The notes below the pieces were generated by a model, which did no database searches, was not told the origin of the DNA, and saw only the letters and a list, made by a program, of their open reading frames with translations. This document shows positions 55,091-64,000 of a DNA stretch of 64,000 nt, piece after piece. The DNA lies in NCBI RefSeq assembly GCF_001044235.1, contig NZ_JYNL01000030.1, positions 362,881 through 426,880 on the forward strand, read 5' to 3'. The first letter of the stretch is position 1, and each line of letters opens with the position of its first letter. The position numbers and the translations under genes are program-made. This DNA comes from Mycolicibacterium chlorophenolicum (GTDB lineage: Bacteria; Actinomycetota; Actinomycetes; Mycobacteriales; Mycobacteriaceae).

Positions 55091-55486
55091 GTGACTGACG
55101 CAAGCGATGCCACGGTGGACGCCGTCGGCAAGGTGACCGAGGCGCTGGAATGGGTGGAACGCGCGCGGGGACATCTGTATTCGTTCCACCAACTGATGGG
55201 CCACGCCGATCTGACACTCGGCGAGGCGTGCGACGCGCTGCGCGACGCCGGCCACGACGAGATCGCCGAGCGGCTGGAGACTGACGTGGTGGGCCGCAAC
55301 GTCCTGCAGGGGCGGTGGACCTTCCAGGTGGTCGAGGAGTTCGACGACGACTACTGGAGCGTGATCCGCGAGCACGAGCGGCGGGTGCGCGACGAGCTGG
55401 TCGGCGGCGAACGCCATCTGCACGAGGCGCGGATGAAAGAGGACCGCCGCACACACGGCAGAAAGGGCCATGAAGAGCGGCCCTGA
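55091..55486 (+). CDS. Conserved helical protein
   Basis: 131-residue protein of unknown function, mostly helical (ALEWVERARGHLYSFHQLMGHADLTLGEAC, GHDEIAERLETDVVGRNVL, YWSVIREHERRVRDELVGG). Charged and without Cys or membrane segments. GTG at 55091 is 6 nt from TATCTT. Similar genes are conserved in mycobacteria next to P450 genes, as here, but no link is proven. Confidence 0.75.
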   Translation: MTDASDATVDAVGKVTEALEWVERARGHLYSFHQLMGHADLTLGEACDALRDAGHDEIAERLETDVVGRNVLQGRWTFQVVEEFDDDYWSVIREHERRVRDELVGGERHLHEARMKEDRRTHGRKGHEERP

Positions 55487-55503
55487 GGCTACGCTCGGAT
55501 CGC

Positions 55504-56802
55504 ATGAGCAGCCTGGAACTCGGTGACCTGACCCGGGTGAACGGAACTCCCCCACCCGACGTCGCGCTCGGCGACGTCGACCTGGGTTCGTGGGATTTCT
55601 GGGGACTCGACGACGACGTCCGCGACGGCGCGTTCGCCACCCTGCGCCGCGAAGCTCCGATCAGCTTCCACGAGGCGATCGTCCCGGACGGCGAGGCCGA
55701 GGTGGCCGGGCACTGGGCGCTGACCCGCTACGACGACGTGTTCTACGCCAGCAGGCATCCGGAGCTGTTCAGCTCCGCGCTGGGCATCGTGGTCGGCGAT
55801 CAATCCCCGGAGCTCGCAGAGTATTTCGGCTCGATGATCGCGATGGACGACCCGCGTCATACCCGGCTGCGCAACATCGTGCGCAGCGCGTTCACCCCGA
55901 GAGTGCTTGCGCTGATCGAGGATTCGGTGCGTGACCGGGCCCGGCGGCTGGTCGACGACATGGTGGACCGGCACCCCGACGGCCGGGCCGACATCGTGGC
56001 CGAGTTGGCCGGGCCTCTGCCGCTGCAGATCATCTGCGACATGATGGGCATCCCGGAGGACGACCATCAGCGCATCTTTCACTGGACGAACGTGATCCTC
56101 GGGTTCGGCGATCCCGACATCGCCACGGACTTCGACGAGTTCGTCTCCGTCGCGATGGCGATCGGCGCGTATGCGACCGCGCTGGCCGACGACCGGCGCG
56201 ACCATCCCGCCGAGGATCTCACCACCGCGCTGGTGGCCGCCGAACTCGACGGCGAGCGGCTCACCTCGGCCGAGGTCGCGTCGTTCTTCATCCTGCTCGT
56301 GGTCGCCGGCAACGAGACGACCCGCAATGCGATCAGTCACGGTGTGCTCGCGCTGAGCCGCTACCCCGAGCAGCGCGACCTGTGGTGGGCGGACTACGCC
56401 GCGATCGCCCCGACCGCGGTCGAGGAGATCGTGCGCTGGGCGTCGCCGGTGGCCTACATGCGGCGCACGGCCACCCGGGACCTGGAGTTGAGCGGCGTCC
56501 GCATCTCGGCCGGCGACAAGCTGACGATGTGGTACGGGTCGGCCAACCGCGACGAGTCGAAGTTCGTCGACCCGTGGATGTTCGACGTGCGCCGCCACCC
56601 GAACCCGCACGTCGGGTTCGGCGGCGGCGGTGCGCACTTCTGCCTGGGGGCCAACCTCGCGCGCCGCGAGATCACCGTGGCGTTCGAGGAACTGCACCGC
56701 CGGGTCCCCGACCTGCGCGCGGTCGAGGAGCCCGACCGGTTGCACTCGGCGTTCATCCACGGCATCAAGCGACTGCCCGTCGCCTGGACGCCGGCCGGTT
56801 AG
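55504..56802 (+). CDS. Cytochrome P450
   Basis: 432-residue P450, distinct from the CYP125 copy. I-helix AGNETT (268-273), EEIVRW (ExxR), and the heme loop GFGGGGAHFCLGANL with Cys380 are intact. The N-terminal 25 residues are acidic and unusual, with MIAMDDPRHTRLRNIVRSAFTPR in the B/C region. It clusters by eye with mycobacterial lipid/sterol P450s (CYP124/125/142 group), but I cannot give a subfamily. TACGCT is 8 nt from the ATG. No ferredoxin gene is adjacent. Confidence 0.9.
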   Translation: MSSLELGDLTRVNGTPPPDVALGDVDLGSWDFWGLDDDVRDGAFATLRREAPISFHEAIVPDGEAEVAGHWALTRYDDVFYASRHPELFSSALGIVVGDQSPELAEYFGSMIAMDDPRHTRLRNIVRSAFTPRVLALIEDSVRDRARRLVDDMVDRHPDGRADIVAELAGPLPLQIICDMMGIPEDDHQRIFHWTNVILGFGDPDIATDFDEFVSVAMAIGAYATALADDRRDHPAEDLTTALVAAELDGERLTSAEVASFFILLVVAGNETTRNAISHGVLALSRYPEQRDLWWADYAAIAPTAVEEIVRWASPVAYMRRTATRDLELSGVRISAGDKLTMWYGSANRDESKFVDPWMFDVRRHPNPHVGFGGGGAHFCLGANLARREITVAFEELHRRVPDLRAVEEPDRLHSAFIHGIKRLPVAWTPAG

Positions 56803-57290
56803 CGCTGCGTGACGTCGGGGCGCATCGTCTGGGCGTCACCCGGCGCGGCGCGGTGCCCCTCGTGGCGGCCGCCCTCTGCCCGGACGTCGTCGACGCGGCC
56901 GTCGGCCCGGGGGTCGACGGCGCGGGCGTCATCGGCGCGGTGATCGACCCGCGGGTCGAGCTTGTCGGCGTGCTCGCGCCGGGCGTCGATGTGCTGCTGT
57001 GAGCTGGTCAGCGCGTCGCGACGGCCGGCAGCGGTGTCGGCGAGCCGGGCCGCCTCGGCGGCCTTGGCGTCCGCCTCGGCCTTGGCGGCGCGGGCCTTGG
57101 CCTCGGTCTCTTCGACGAGCGCGGCCTGCCGCTGCACCCGCTGGCTGTCGTGGTGCACCTCCTCACGGATGCGGTCGGCTTCCTGCGCGCGCCGTTTGTC
57201 GCGGGACTTCTTCGCTGCGACCACGATCAGGGCGATGACGATGATCGCGACGACGGCGACCACGATCCAGACGATGACGTTGCTGTCCAT
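56799..57290 (-). CDS. Single-span membrane protein with coiled coil
   Basis: 163-residue protein: N-terminal membrane helix (VIVWIVVAVVAIIVIALIVVAA), then a highly charged cytoplasmic coiled coil (KKSRDKRRAQEADRIREEVH, RQAALVEETEAKARAAKAEADAKA) and a disordered Asp/Arg/His-rich tail with PRVDHRADD, DPRADGRVDD repeats. It is orientated type N-out or N-in unknown. The function is not known; such proteins may tether other factors. It overlaps the P450 stop by 4 bp (convergent). Confidence 0.78.
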   Translation of the reverse strand: MDSNVIVWIVVAVVAIIVIALIVVAAKKSRDKRRAQEADRIREEVHHDSQRVQRQAALVEETEAKARAAKAEADAKAAEAARLADTAAGRRDALTSSQQHIDARREHADKLDPRVDHRADDARAVDPRADGRVDDVRAEGGRHEGHRAAPGDAQTMRPDVTQR

Positions 57291-57380
57291 GCCGGCTCCT
57301 CGATTCGAGGGGGCCGGTCATGATTGACGACCCCGTGAATCGTCGGATGCCCGAGTGCCTGCGGAGCTAAACCGCGCCGC

Positions 57381-57776
57381 TCACAGCGTGGCGGTGAGCG
57401 GGCCGCTCTCCTGGCAGGACGTCTGCGGAGGGTTCCCCGCCGATGCGCAGCCGCGTCCGGTCGAGGTGTAGACCGTGCCGGGACGGTAGGGCTGGAAGAA
57501 GACCTGCGCGGGCAGGATCCCGGCGCCCCGGGCGCAGATCCCGGCATCGGTGCCGCCGGCCATCTGGATGCAGGCGACGGTCTGGAAGGTGACCGCGCCG
57601 TCGCATGCTCTCGGGGTGACCGTCGCCGTCACCACATTGGTGCCGGACACGGCGACCACGCTCGGGGGCGAGAGGTCGTACTCGCAGGTCGCGGGCGCCG
57701 GTTGCGCGTCGGCGACCACCGCCGTCGCGCCGAGGAGCAGCGCGGCGGCCGACACCACGGCGAACGTGCGGATCAT
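57381..57776 (-). CDS. Exported Cys-containing protein
   Basis: 131-residue secreted protein with a signal peptide (MIRTFAVVSAAALLLGATAV, cleavage near ADAQP). The mature chain has six cysteines (TCEYD, RACDG, VACIQ, ICARG, GCASA, SCQES), likely three disulphides, and beta-rich sequence. ATG 57776 is 6 nt from TACGAT, a leaderless start. No family is recognised. Confidence 0.78.
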   Translation of the reverse strand: MIRTFAVVSAAALLLGATAVVADAQPAPATCEYDLSPPSVVAVSGTNVVTATVTPRACDGAVTFQTVACIQMAGGTDAGICARGAGILPAQVFFQPYRPGTVYTSTGRGCASAGNPPQTSCQESGPLTATL

Positions 57777-57813
57777 GCAGGGATCGTAGGGCACGGCGGT
57801 GCCGGCGCACCGG

Positions 57814-58921
57814 CTAATGGACGCGCAGTGCGCTGAGCATCCCGGCGGCCGAGCGCGGCCAGGTGAACTGCTCGGCCCGGCGGCGGGCACTGTGCCGCCG
57901 GTGGTGCTCCGGTCGGCTCATCACCGCGGTGACGGCATGCGCGATGGCCCGCGGGTCGTTGTCGGCGGTCGCGCCGCTGTCGTGGGTGAGGATCTCGGCG
58001 AGCGCCGAGGTGCGGGACACCACCGCCGGGGTTCCGCATGCCAGGGCCTCGAGTGCGGCGAGCCCGAACGTCTCGTGCGGGCCCGGGGCCAGCGCGATGT
58101 CGGCGCTGGCGAGAATCGTGGCCACGGTGTCGCGGCACCCGATGTAGCCGGTGAAGTCGACGGGCAGTCCGTCGGCCTGCCGCTGCAGCCTGGCGCGCAG
58201 CGGCCCCTCGCCGACCACCACCAGCCGCGCGTCGACCCCCGAATCCCGCAGCGCCGCAACGGTGTCGATGCTGCGATGCGGATGCTTCTCGACCGAGAGC
58301 CGCCCGCAGTGCACCAGCAGGGTCTGGCCGGGGCGGGCCCACCGCTCACGCATCGCCGCCGACCGGCGCCGCGGGTGGAACTGGTCGAGATCGACACCCA
58401 GCGGCACCGTCAGCAGATTCGACGCCCCGATCCGGTCGAACTCCGCCCGGGCGAAACGCGGTGGTGCAGACCACGACGTCGTAGTTGGCGGCGGTGCGCC
58501 GGTTGGCGGCGTCCGCGACGGTCCTGGCCCACGGTCGCGGCAGGACCTGTCCGACGAGCCGGTCGAGCCGCTCATGGGAGATCATCACCGTCGACACGCC
58601 GTGTGCGCGGCCCCACGGTCCCAGCGAGCGCAGCGTGAGCCGGTCGGAGACCTCCAGTGCGTCGGGGGCCAACTGCTCGAGCAGCGCGGTGACCGGCCGC
58701 GGCGACACCGCGCGGTATCCCCCGGTGAACGGAATCAGTCTGGCGGGCAGACTGATTCGCACGACGCCGCTGGGCAGCGTGTCGGACTCGTGGCGTCGGC
58801 CGGGCACGATCAGGAACACGCGGTGGCCGGCCGCGCAGTACTCGGCGCCGAGCCGGTCCACCGCGGTGCGCAGGCCGCCGGACCGGGGCCCGTAGAAGTT
58901 CGCCACCTGCACGACCCGCAT
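57814..58921 (-). pseudogene. Glycosyltransferase gene broken by a one-base frameshift
   Basis: Two overlapping frames encode the halves of one GT-B glycosyltransferase (GT4-like, mannosyltransferase type). The N-terminal half begins at ATG 58921 (MRVVQVANFYGPRSGGLRTA) and runs to VVCTTAF; the C-terminal half (ARAEFDRIGASNLLTVPLGV, then CGRLSVEKHPHRS, HETFGLAALEALACGTPAVV) continues in the next frame. An extra base in the A-run 58454-58456 shifts the frame; removing one gives an intact 368-residue protein with donor-site E(x7)E-type motif. Either a real inactivation or a sequencing error. Confidence 0.85.
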
Positions 58922-59022
58922 GGCTGCATGAGAACCCGCGGGGATGTGCGACGAGCAACGGCGGGTCGGCGCGTCGCCGAACAGCAGGTTGCGTCTTCGC
59001 CCGCGGTGTCGTGTCGGGGGCG

Positions 59023-59946
59023 TCAGCCCACGTGCACGGTCAGCCAGTCCAGCGTCCGGCGCCACGCGTCGTCGGCGGCGGCCTGGTTGAAGCGGTCGCC
59101 GGTATCGTTGAAGAACGCGTGGTTGGCGTCGGGTTCGGTGACGAGTTCGTGCACCAGACCGGCCTTCTCCAGCGCGGCGCGGGCCGCCGGTTCGGTGGCG
59201 TTCACGCGCTGATCGAGGGCGCCGTAGAAGCCGAGCACGGCCACGCCTTTCGACCCCGAGAAATCGGGATCGTCCGGGGTGGGTCCGTAGAACGGGAACG
59301 CCGCGGCCAGCTGCGGCACCCCGCTGTCGAGCAGCCGCCACACCAGACCACCGCCCATGCAGAACCCGATCGCGGCGACCTTGCGCCCCGGGGTGCGGCG
59401 CTGCAGCTCGGCGATGCCGGAGGTGAGGTCGGCGACCATGGCCTCGGGCGGGCGGTTCCCCAGCGCCGCCGTCGCCGCGGCGGGGTCGGTGAATGTCGCG
59501 GTGCCGCCGTTACCGGAGAGCAGGTCGACGGCCAGACTCGAGTAGCCGGCGCCGGCCAGCCGGCCCGCGACCGAGCGCACCCAGTCGGTCAGCCCTTTGT
59601 TCTCGTGGATCACCAGCAGGCCGCCCCGCGCGTCGGGCGCCTCGGCCCACGCGCCCTGCAGCTGCCCCGCCGGACCCGCCCACGTCACCGGTGCGGTGGG
59701 CAGCGCATCGGCCATCCCCGGCGGCACCGGTTTGGCCGCCGACGGAGACGACGGCGGCGGGGTCGGGCTCTCGGACGTCGACCCGTCGCTCTGCTTGGTG
59801 TCGGCACAGGCGGCGATCAGCGCTGAGGCGCTGGCCGCACCCATTCCCAGGAGGGCCAGTCGGCGCAGCGCCTCGCGGCGGGACAGCAGGCCGTCGACGT
59901 GGTCGGTGGCGATCTCTTCGGCGATGTAGCGCTGTAGCGGCGTCAC
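59023..59946 (-). CDS. Exported dienelactone-hydrolase-like lipoprotein
   Basis: 307-residue dienelactone hydrolase family protein with a Tat-type signal (RREALRRLALLGMGAASASA) and lipobox LIAAC, so it is probably an exported lipoprotein. After a Ser/Pro linker the alpha/beta domain has VIHENKGLTDWVRSVA, nucleophile Cys in IGFCMGGGLVW, Asp in GALDQRV and His in DANHAFFND: the DLH Cys-Asp-His triad. GTG 59946 is the credible start; the open frame further upstream is antisense to the amidohydrolase. Substrate unknown. Confidence 0.87.
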   Translation of the reverse strand: MTPLQRYIAEEIATDHVDGLLSRREALRRLALLGMGAASASALIAACADTKQSDGSTSESPTPPPSSPSAAKPVPPGMADALPTAPVTWAGPAGQLQGAWAEAPDARGGLLVIHENKGLTDWVRSVAGRLAGAGYSSLAVDLLSGNGGTATFTDPAAATAALGNRPPEAMVADLTSGIAELQRRTPGRKVAAIGFCMGGGLVWRLLDSGVPQLAAAFPFYGPTPDDPDFSGSKGVAVLGFYGALDQRVNATEPAARAALEKAGLVHELVTEPDANHAFFNDTGDRFNQAAADDAWRRTLDWLTVHVG

Positions 59947-60039
59947 CTGCTCGATTATGCGCCGACCGCGGGTAGACACTCGCCGAGATCTGTTCACGAT
60001 TTCGTTGACACCTGTCGTGTCGCCCTGTTCGATGGGGGC

Positions 60040-61842
60040 GTGAGCAGTGCTGTGAGCTACGACACGATCATCCGCAACGGCCGCTGGTTCGACGGCACCG
60101 GCGCCCCGTCTGCGATCCGCACGATCGGCATCAGGGACGGTCACATCGCGGTCATCACCGAGGACGACCTCGCCGACGCCGACGCCGCGGAGGTGATCGA
60201 CGCGTCCGGGAAATGGGTGCTGCCCGGCATGCTGGACATCCACACCCACTACGACATCGAGGTGCTCGGCGGGCCCGCGCTGGCCGAGTCGCTGCGCCAC
60301 GGCGTCACCACGGTGCTGCTCGGCTCGTGCTCGCTGTCCACCCTCTACGTCGACGGTCCCGATGCCGGGGACATCTTCGGCCGGGTCGAGGCGATCCCCC
60401 GCGAGCACGTCATCGACGCGATCGAACGGCACAAGACCTGGACCAACGGCGAGGAGTACATCGCCGCGCTGGAGGACCGCCCGTTGGGCCCCAACGTCGC
60501 CGCCTTCATCGGGCATTCGGACATGCGAGCCGCGACCATGGGTCTGGACCGCGCGACCCGCCGCGACGAGCGCCCGACCAGTGCCGAGCAGGCGCAGATG
60601 GAGCGCATGCTCACCGAGGCGCTCCGCGCCGGCTTCGTCGGAATGTCCTCTCAGCAACTGCTTTTCGACAAGCTCGACGGGGAGGTGTGCCGCTCGCGCA
60701 CCCTGCCGTCCACCTACGCCAAGCCCCGGGAGCTGCGGCGGCTGAAGTCGCTGCTGCGCCGCTCGGGCCGGGTGTTGCAGTCCGGACCCGACATCCAGAA
60801 CCCGCTCGACATCGGCTCCCAGGCGTTTCAGTCGCTGGGCGTGCTGCGCAACCCGCTCAAGACCAGCCTGCTCTCGGCGGCCGACGTCAAGTCCAACCCG
60901 CTGGCGATCAAGATCCTGGGTCCGCTGGCCAAGCTGGTCAACCGCCTCGGCGGCGACTTCCGCTGGCAGCATCTGCCGGTGCCGTTCGAGGTGTACGCCG
61001 ACGGCATCGATCTGGTGATCTTCGAGGAGTTCGGGGCCGGCGCGGCGGCGCTGCATCTGCGCGACGAGGTGGAACGCAACGCGCTGCTGCGCGACGAGAC
61101 CTACCGGCGCCGGTTCCGCCAGGACTACGACGCGAAGTTCGGCATGCGGGTGTGGCACCGCGACTTCTTCGACGCCGAGATCGTCGACTGCCCGGACGCC
61201 TCGGTGATCGGCAAGTCGTTCGGGCAGGTCGGCCGCGAGCGCGGCGGCCTGCACCCGGTGGATGCGTTCCTCGACCTGGTGCTCGAGCACGGCACAGCGC
61301 TGCGCTGGCACACCACGATCTCCAACCACCGGCCCGAGGTGCTCAAGATGCTCGCCCGCGACCCGGGCGTGCAGATGGGTTTCTCCGATGCCGGCGCGCA
61401 CCTGCGCAACATGGCGTTCTACAACATGGGGCTTCGCCTGCTGAGGCACGTGCGCGACGCCGACCGCGCCGGCACGCCGTTCATGACCATCGAGCAGGCC
61501 GTGCACCGGCTGACCGGCGAACTGGCCGACTGGTACCGCATCGACGCCGGACACCTGCGCGTCGGTGACCGCGCCGACGTCGTCGTCCTCGACCCGGAAC
61601 GTCTCGACGCGTCGCTTGACGACTACGCCGAGGCACCGGTGGACCAGTACGGCGGGCTCTCCCGGATGGTCAACCGCAACGACGCCACCGTGACCGCGGT
61701 GTTCGTCGGCGGCCGCGCCGTGTTCCGCGAGGGTGAAGCCAGCCCGCTCGTCGGCACCCGCCGCACCGGCCGGTTCCTGCGCGCGGCCCACAAGGCGCCG
61801 GCGCTTCCGGCGCAGGAAAGTGCACTGACCCATGCCGGTTGA
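60040..61842 (+). CDS. Amidohydrolase, D-aminoacylase-like
   Basis: 600-residue metal-dependent amidohydrolase. The N-terminal beta sandwich (YDTIIRNGRWFDGTGAPSAIRTIGIRDG) leads to LPGMLDIHTHYDIEV (His68, His70) and later IGHSDMR, RWHTTISNHR and MGFSDAGAHLRNM (late Asp). A C-terminal DRADVVVLDPERLD closes the sandwich. The family includes D-aminoacylases and dihydroorotase-like enzymes; it is larger than usual by a 150-residue insert. GTG at 60040. Its stop overlaps the NTF2-like gene by 11 bp. Confidence 0.88.
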   Translation: MSSAVSYDTIIRNGRWFDGTGAPSAIRTIGIRDGHIAVITEDDLADADAAEVIDASGKWVLPGMLDIHTHYDIEVLGGPALAESLRHGVTTVLLGSCSLSTLYVDGPDAGDIFGRVEAIPREHVIDAIERHKTWTNGEEYIAALEDRPLGPNVAAFIGHSDMRAATMGLDRATRRDERPTSAEQAQMERMLTEALRAGFVGMSSQQLLFDKLDGEVCRSRTLPSTYAKPRELRRLKSLLRRSGRVLQSGPDIQNPLDIGSQAFQSLGVLRNPLKTSLLSAADVKSNPLAIKILGPLAKLVNRLGGDFRWQHLPVPFEVYADGIDLVIFEEFGAGAAALHLRDEVERNALLRDETYRRRFRQDYDAKFGMRVWHRDFFDAEIVDCPDASVIGKSFGQVGRERGGLHPVDAFLDLVLEHGTALRWHTTISNHRPEVLKMLARDPGVQMGFSDAGAHLRNMAFYNMGLRLLRHVRDADRAGTPFMTIEQAVHRLTGELADWYRIDAGHLRVGDRADVVVLDPERLDASLDDYAEAPVDQYGGLSRMVNRNDATVTAVFVGGRAVFREGEASPLVGTRRTGRFLRAAHKAPALPAQESALTHAG

Positions 61843-62275
61843 GAAGGTCGTCGAGGGCATGTGGGCGGCGCTCTCGGCGCGCGACTGGGAGCAGCTGAAA
61901 ACCTTTCTCTCGTGGGACTGCATCTACCTCGACATGCCCGTCGGCCCGGCCGCAGCGGCCCGCGGCCCCGACGACATCGTCAAGCGGCTCAAGATCGGCC
62001 TGGAGCCGTTGGCGTCCTACGAGAACTTCCCGGGCCTGATGGTGAGCAACGGCACCGACGTGATGTACGAGCACCACGAGGAATGGCACTGGGCCACAGG
62101 CGAATCCGCAGTCCTGCAGTTCGTCTCGGTGCACCGGGTCGCCGACGGGAAGATCACGCTGTGGAAGGACTACTGGGACATGGGCGCGCTGGCCAACCAC
62201 GCGCCGCCCACCTGGATGGAAGACTTCGCCACCGCCGATATGTCGTGGGTGTTCGACGCGACCGGCCTCGTCTAG
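61832..62275 (+). CDS. NTF2-like (limonene-epoxide-hydrolase/SnoaL type) protein
   Basis: 147-residue NTF2-fold protein related to limonene-1,2-epoxide hydrolase. VEGMWAALSARDWEQLKTFLSWDCIYLDMPVG, GPDDIVKRLKIGLEPL, YEHHEEWHWATGE and KITLWKDYWDMG follow the family pattern, including Asp/Arg-type residues lining the cavity. It overlaps the upstream amidohydrolase by 11 bp and lies 11 bp before a second one; all three are probably one operon acting on one substrate. Confidence 0.85.
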   Translation: MPVEKVVEGMWAALSARDWEQLKTFLSWDCIYLDMPVGPAAAARGPDDIVKRLKIGLEPLASYENFPGLMVSNGTDVMYEHHEEWHWATGESAVLQFVSVHRVADGKITLWKDYWDMGALANHAPPTWMEDFATADMSWVFDATGLV

Positions 62276-62286
62276 AGGAGAACCCG

Positions 62287-64000
62287 ATGCTGGACCTGAA
62301 GATCACCGGCGGCACGGTCGTCGACGGCACCGGCGCCGAGCGCTTCCGCGCCGACATCGGGGTCAAGGACGGCCGGATCGTCGAGGTGCGCCGGCGCAGC
62401 GGCGACGACGACGGGCTGAGCACCGACGCCGCCGAACACATCGACGCCACCGGCCGGTTCGTCACGCCGGGATTCGTGGACGTGCACACCCACTACGACG
62501 GCCAGGTCAGCTGGGACGACACGCTGGAACCGTCCAGCCTGCACGGGGTGACGACGGTGGTCAGCGGGAACTGCGGGGTCGGCTTCGCCCCGGTGCGGCC
62601 GGGCCGCGAACAGTGGCTCATCGAGCTGATGGAGGGCGTCGAGGACATTCCGGGCAGCGCGCTGGCCGAGGGCATCACCTGGCAGTGGGAGAGCTTCCCC
62701 GAATACCTCGACGCGATCGAGAAGCGTTCTCTGGCCGTCGATTACGGAACCCAGGTGGCGCACGGCGCGGTCCGCGGCTACGCGATGGGCGAACGCGGCG
62801 CCCGCAACGAGGAGGCCACCGACGACGACATCGCCGCGATGGCCCGCATCGTCACCGAGGCGATCGAGGCCGGCGCGCTGGGCTTCTCCACGTCGCGCAC
62901 CGAGGCGCACCGCGCCATCGACGGCGAACCCGTGCCCGGGACCTATGCCGCCGAGGCCGAACTGTTCGGGCTGGGCCGCGCGATGGCCGCCGGCGGTCAG
63001 GCCGTGTTCGAGGTGTCCCCGCAGGGCACCGCCGGCGAGAGCCCGGCCGAAGCGACGATGCGCGAACTCGACTGGATGACGAAGCTGTCCGCCGAGATCG
63101 AGCGGCCCGTGTCGTTCACGATGATCCAGACCGGCGGCGCGCCCGATCTGTGGCGGCGTCAGCTCGAACGGGCCGGCGCCGCACTGGATCAGGGCATCGG
63201 GCTCTACGCGCAGTTCGCCGCCCGGCCGTTCGGGATGCTGTTCGGCTTCACCGGCTATCACGCGTTCACCCACCGCCCCACCTACCGGAAACTCAAGGCC
63301 GAGCTCGGGCACGCCGATCTGATGGCGCGGCTGGCCGATCCGGCGGTGCGGGCGGCCATCCTGTCCGAGACGGATCTGCCGCCGCAGCCGGTGCCGATGT
63401 TCGACGGGCTGTACGCGCTGATCCAGTACAGCGTCGACAAGATCTTCCCGATCGGCGACCCGCCGGACTACGAACCGACACCGGACATGACGGTGGCCGC
63501 GATCGCCGCCCGTCGCGGCGAGGATCCGCTCGCGACGATGTACGACCTGATGCTCGACTCCGGCGGCACCGCGATGCTGATGCTGCCGTTCTTCAACTAC
63601 GCCGAGGGCAATCACGACGCCATCTACGAGATGATGACCCATCCGGCGGCGGTGTCGGGGCTCTCCGACGGCGGTGCGCACTGCGGCCTGATCTGCGACG
63701 CCTCCTACCCCACCTTCCTGCTGACCCACTGGGCGAGGGACCGTCACCGCGGCCCGAAGTTCTCCCTCGAGTACGTGGTGCGCAAGCAGACCCTGGACAC
63801 CGCAACGCTTTTCGGGTTGTCCGACCGCGGGGTGATCGCCCAGGGCCGCAAGGCCGACCTGAACGTGATCGACATGGACGCGCTGCGGCTGGACGTGCCG
63901 CGCATGGCCTACGATCTGCCCGCCGGGGGCCGCCGCCTGATCCAGGGCGCCTCGGGCTACGACGCGACGGTGGTCAGCGGGATCGTGACGCGTCGGCACG
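62287..64000 (+). CDS. Second amidohydrolase, D-aminoacylase-like, 3' end outside window
   Basis: At least 571 codons with no stop before the window end. MLDLKITGGTVVDGTGAERF and TPGFVDVHTHYDGQVSWD (His67, His69) define the metal site; SGNCGVGFAPV has the Cys used as a metal ligand in D-aminoacylases; GLSDGGAHC gives the late Asp. GLIAQGRKADLNVIDMD-like VIAQGRKADLNVIDMD closes the sandwich. AGGAG precedes the ATG by 7 nt. It resembles N-acyl-D-amino-acid deacylases. It is a paralogue of the 60040 gene, two genes earlier. Confidence 0.88.
   Translation, partial: MLDLKITGGTVVDGTGAERFRADIGVKDGRIVEVRRRSGDDDGLSTDAAEHIDATGRFVTPGFVDVHTHYDGQVSWDDTLEPSSLHGVTTVVSGNCGVGFAPVRPGREQWLIELMEGVEDIPGSALAEGITWQWESFPEYLDAIEKRSLAVDYGTQVAHGAVRGYAMGERGARNEEATDDDIAAMARIVTEAIEAGALGFSTSRTEAHRAIDGEPVPGTYAAEAELFGLGRAMAAGGQAVFEVSPQGTAGESPAEATMRELDWMTKLSAEIERPVSFTMIQTGGAPDLWRRQLERAGAALDQGIGLYAQFAARPFGMLFGFTGYHAFTHRPTYRKLKAELGHADLMARLADPAVRAAILSETDLPPQPVPMFDGLYALIQYSVDKIFPIGDPPDYEPTPDMTVAAIAARRGEDPLATMYDLMLDSGGTAMLMLPFFNYAEGNHDAIYEMMTHPAAVSGLSDGGAHCGLICDASYPTFLLTHWARDRHRGPKFSLEYVVRKQTLDTATLFGLSDRGVIAQGRKADLNVIDMDALRLDVPRMAYDLPAGGRRLIQGASGYDATVVSGIVTRRH

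Noticed and set aside
59947..61923. N-terminal extension of the dienelactone hydrolase frame
   Set aside because: It runs antisense through the amidohydrolase gene; the Tat/lipobox signal starts right after GTG 59946.

Overview
The window reads as chromosomal DNA of a mycobacterium, most likely an environmental Mycolicibacterium-type species. The evidence is high GC, many GTG starts, and a lineage-specific gene set: an S-adenosylmethionine-dependent mycolic-acid-type methyltransferase, a fatty acyl-AMP ligase (FadD), an inactive NlpC/P60 protein (RipD), an LpqH-type lipoprotein, a one-Ig-domain L,D-transpeptidase, the long isocitrate lyase 2, a CYP125-type sterol P450 and two KstR-type operators. 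At least 17 genes have a TANNNT -10 element 6-8 nt before the start codon, the mycobacterial leaderless arrangement. I see no tRNA, rRNA, CRISPR, insertion sequence or prophage. Coding density is very high; the longest gap is about 245 bp.

Layout. 0-8 kb: truncated alpha/beta hydrolase, exported repeat-tailed protein, MOSC protein, exported proteins, CPBP protease, FadD, RipD, thiol peroxidase. 8-15 kb: DUF899 gene divergent from tenA, then a GTP-cyclohydrolase-II-like gene, a DUF1688 gene and a uracil phosphoribosyltransferase. The last three are the gene set of the URC uracil-degradation route known from yeast. Isocitrate lyase 2 follows. 15-19 kb: a degenerate enolase-superfamily protein, a class I glutamine amidotransferase, a Dabb protein, and an SGNH hydrolase beside a membrane acyltransferase. 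19-22.5 kb: overlapping signalling operon (RsbU-type PP2C phosphatase with receiver, CHASE3/HAMP histidine kinase, stand-alone receiver). 22.5-33 kb: phosphodiesterase, NlpC/P60 endopeptidase, YaaA, small membrane proteins, amidase, CinA and a glycoside hydrolase family 2 enzyme.

33-38 kb holds two KstR-type operators, one between a divergent SDR/reductase pair and one before a nitronate-monooxygenase-like flavoprotein. Between them lie an RsbV/RsbW-type switch and a HAD phosphatase. 38-47 kb: DUF1801, AraC/VOC pair, a TetR domain in one uninterrupted frame with a molybdopterin oxidoreductase, CYP125, an FAD monooxygenase with divergent TetR regulator, and an XRE/MmyB regulator. 47-54 kb: lipoprotein, L,D-transpeptidase, membrane proteins, threonine dehydratase, thioesterase, ureohydrolase and cyclopropane-type methyltransferase. 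54-64 kb: small conserved genes, a second P450, a glycosyltransferase gene broken by a one-base frameshift, an exported dienelactone-hydrolase-like lipoprotein, and an operon of two amidohydrolases around an NTF2-like protein; the second amidohydrolase runs off the window.

The strongest leads are the URC-type cluster with tenA and a mirrored 16-nt element at its head, the TetR/molybdopterin oxidoreductase continuous frame, the two KstR sites marking likely sterol-regulon genes, and the frameshifted glycosyltransferase.
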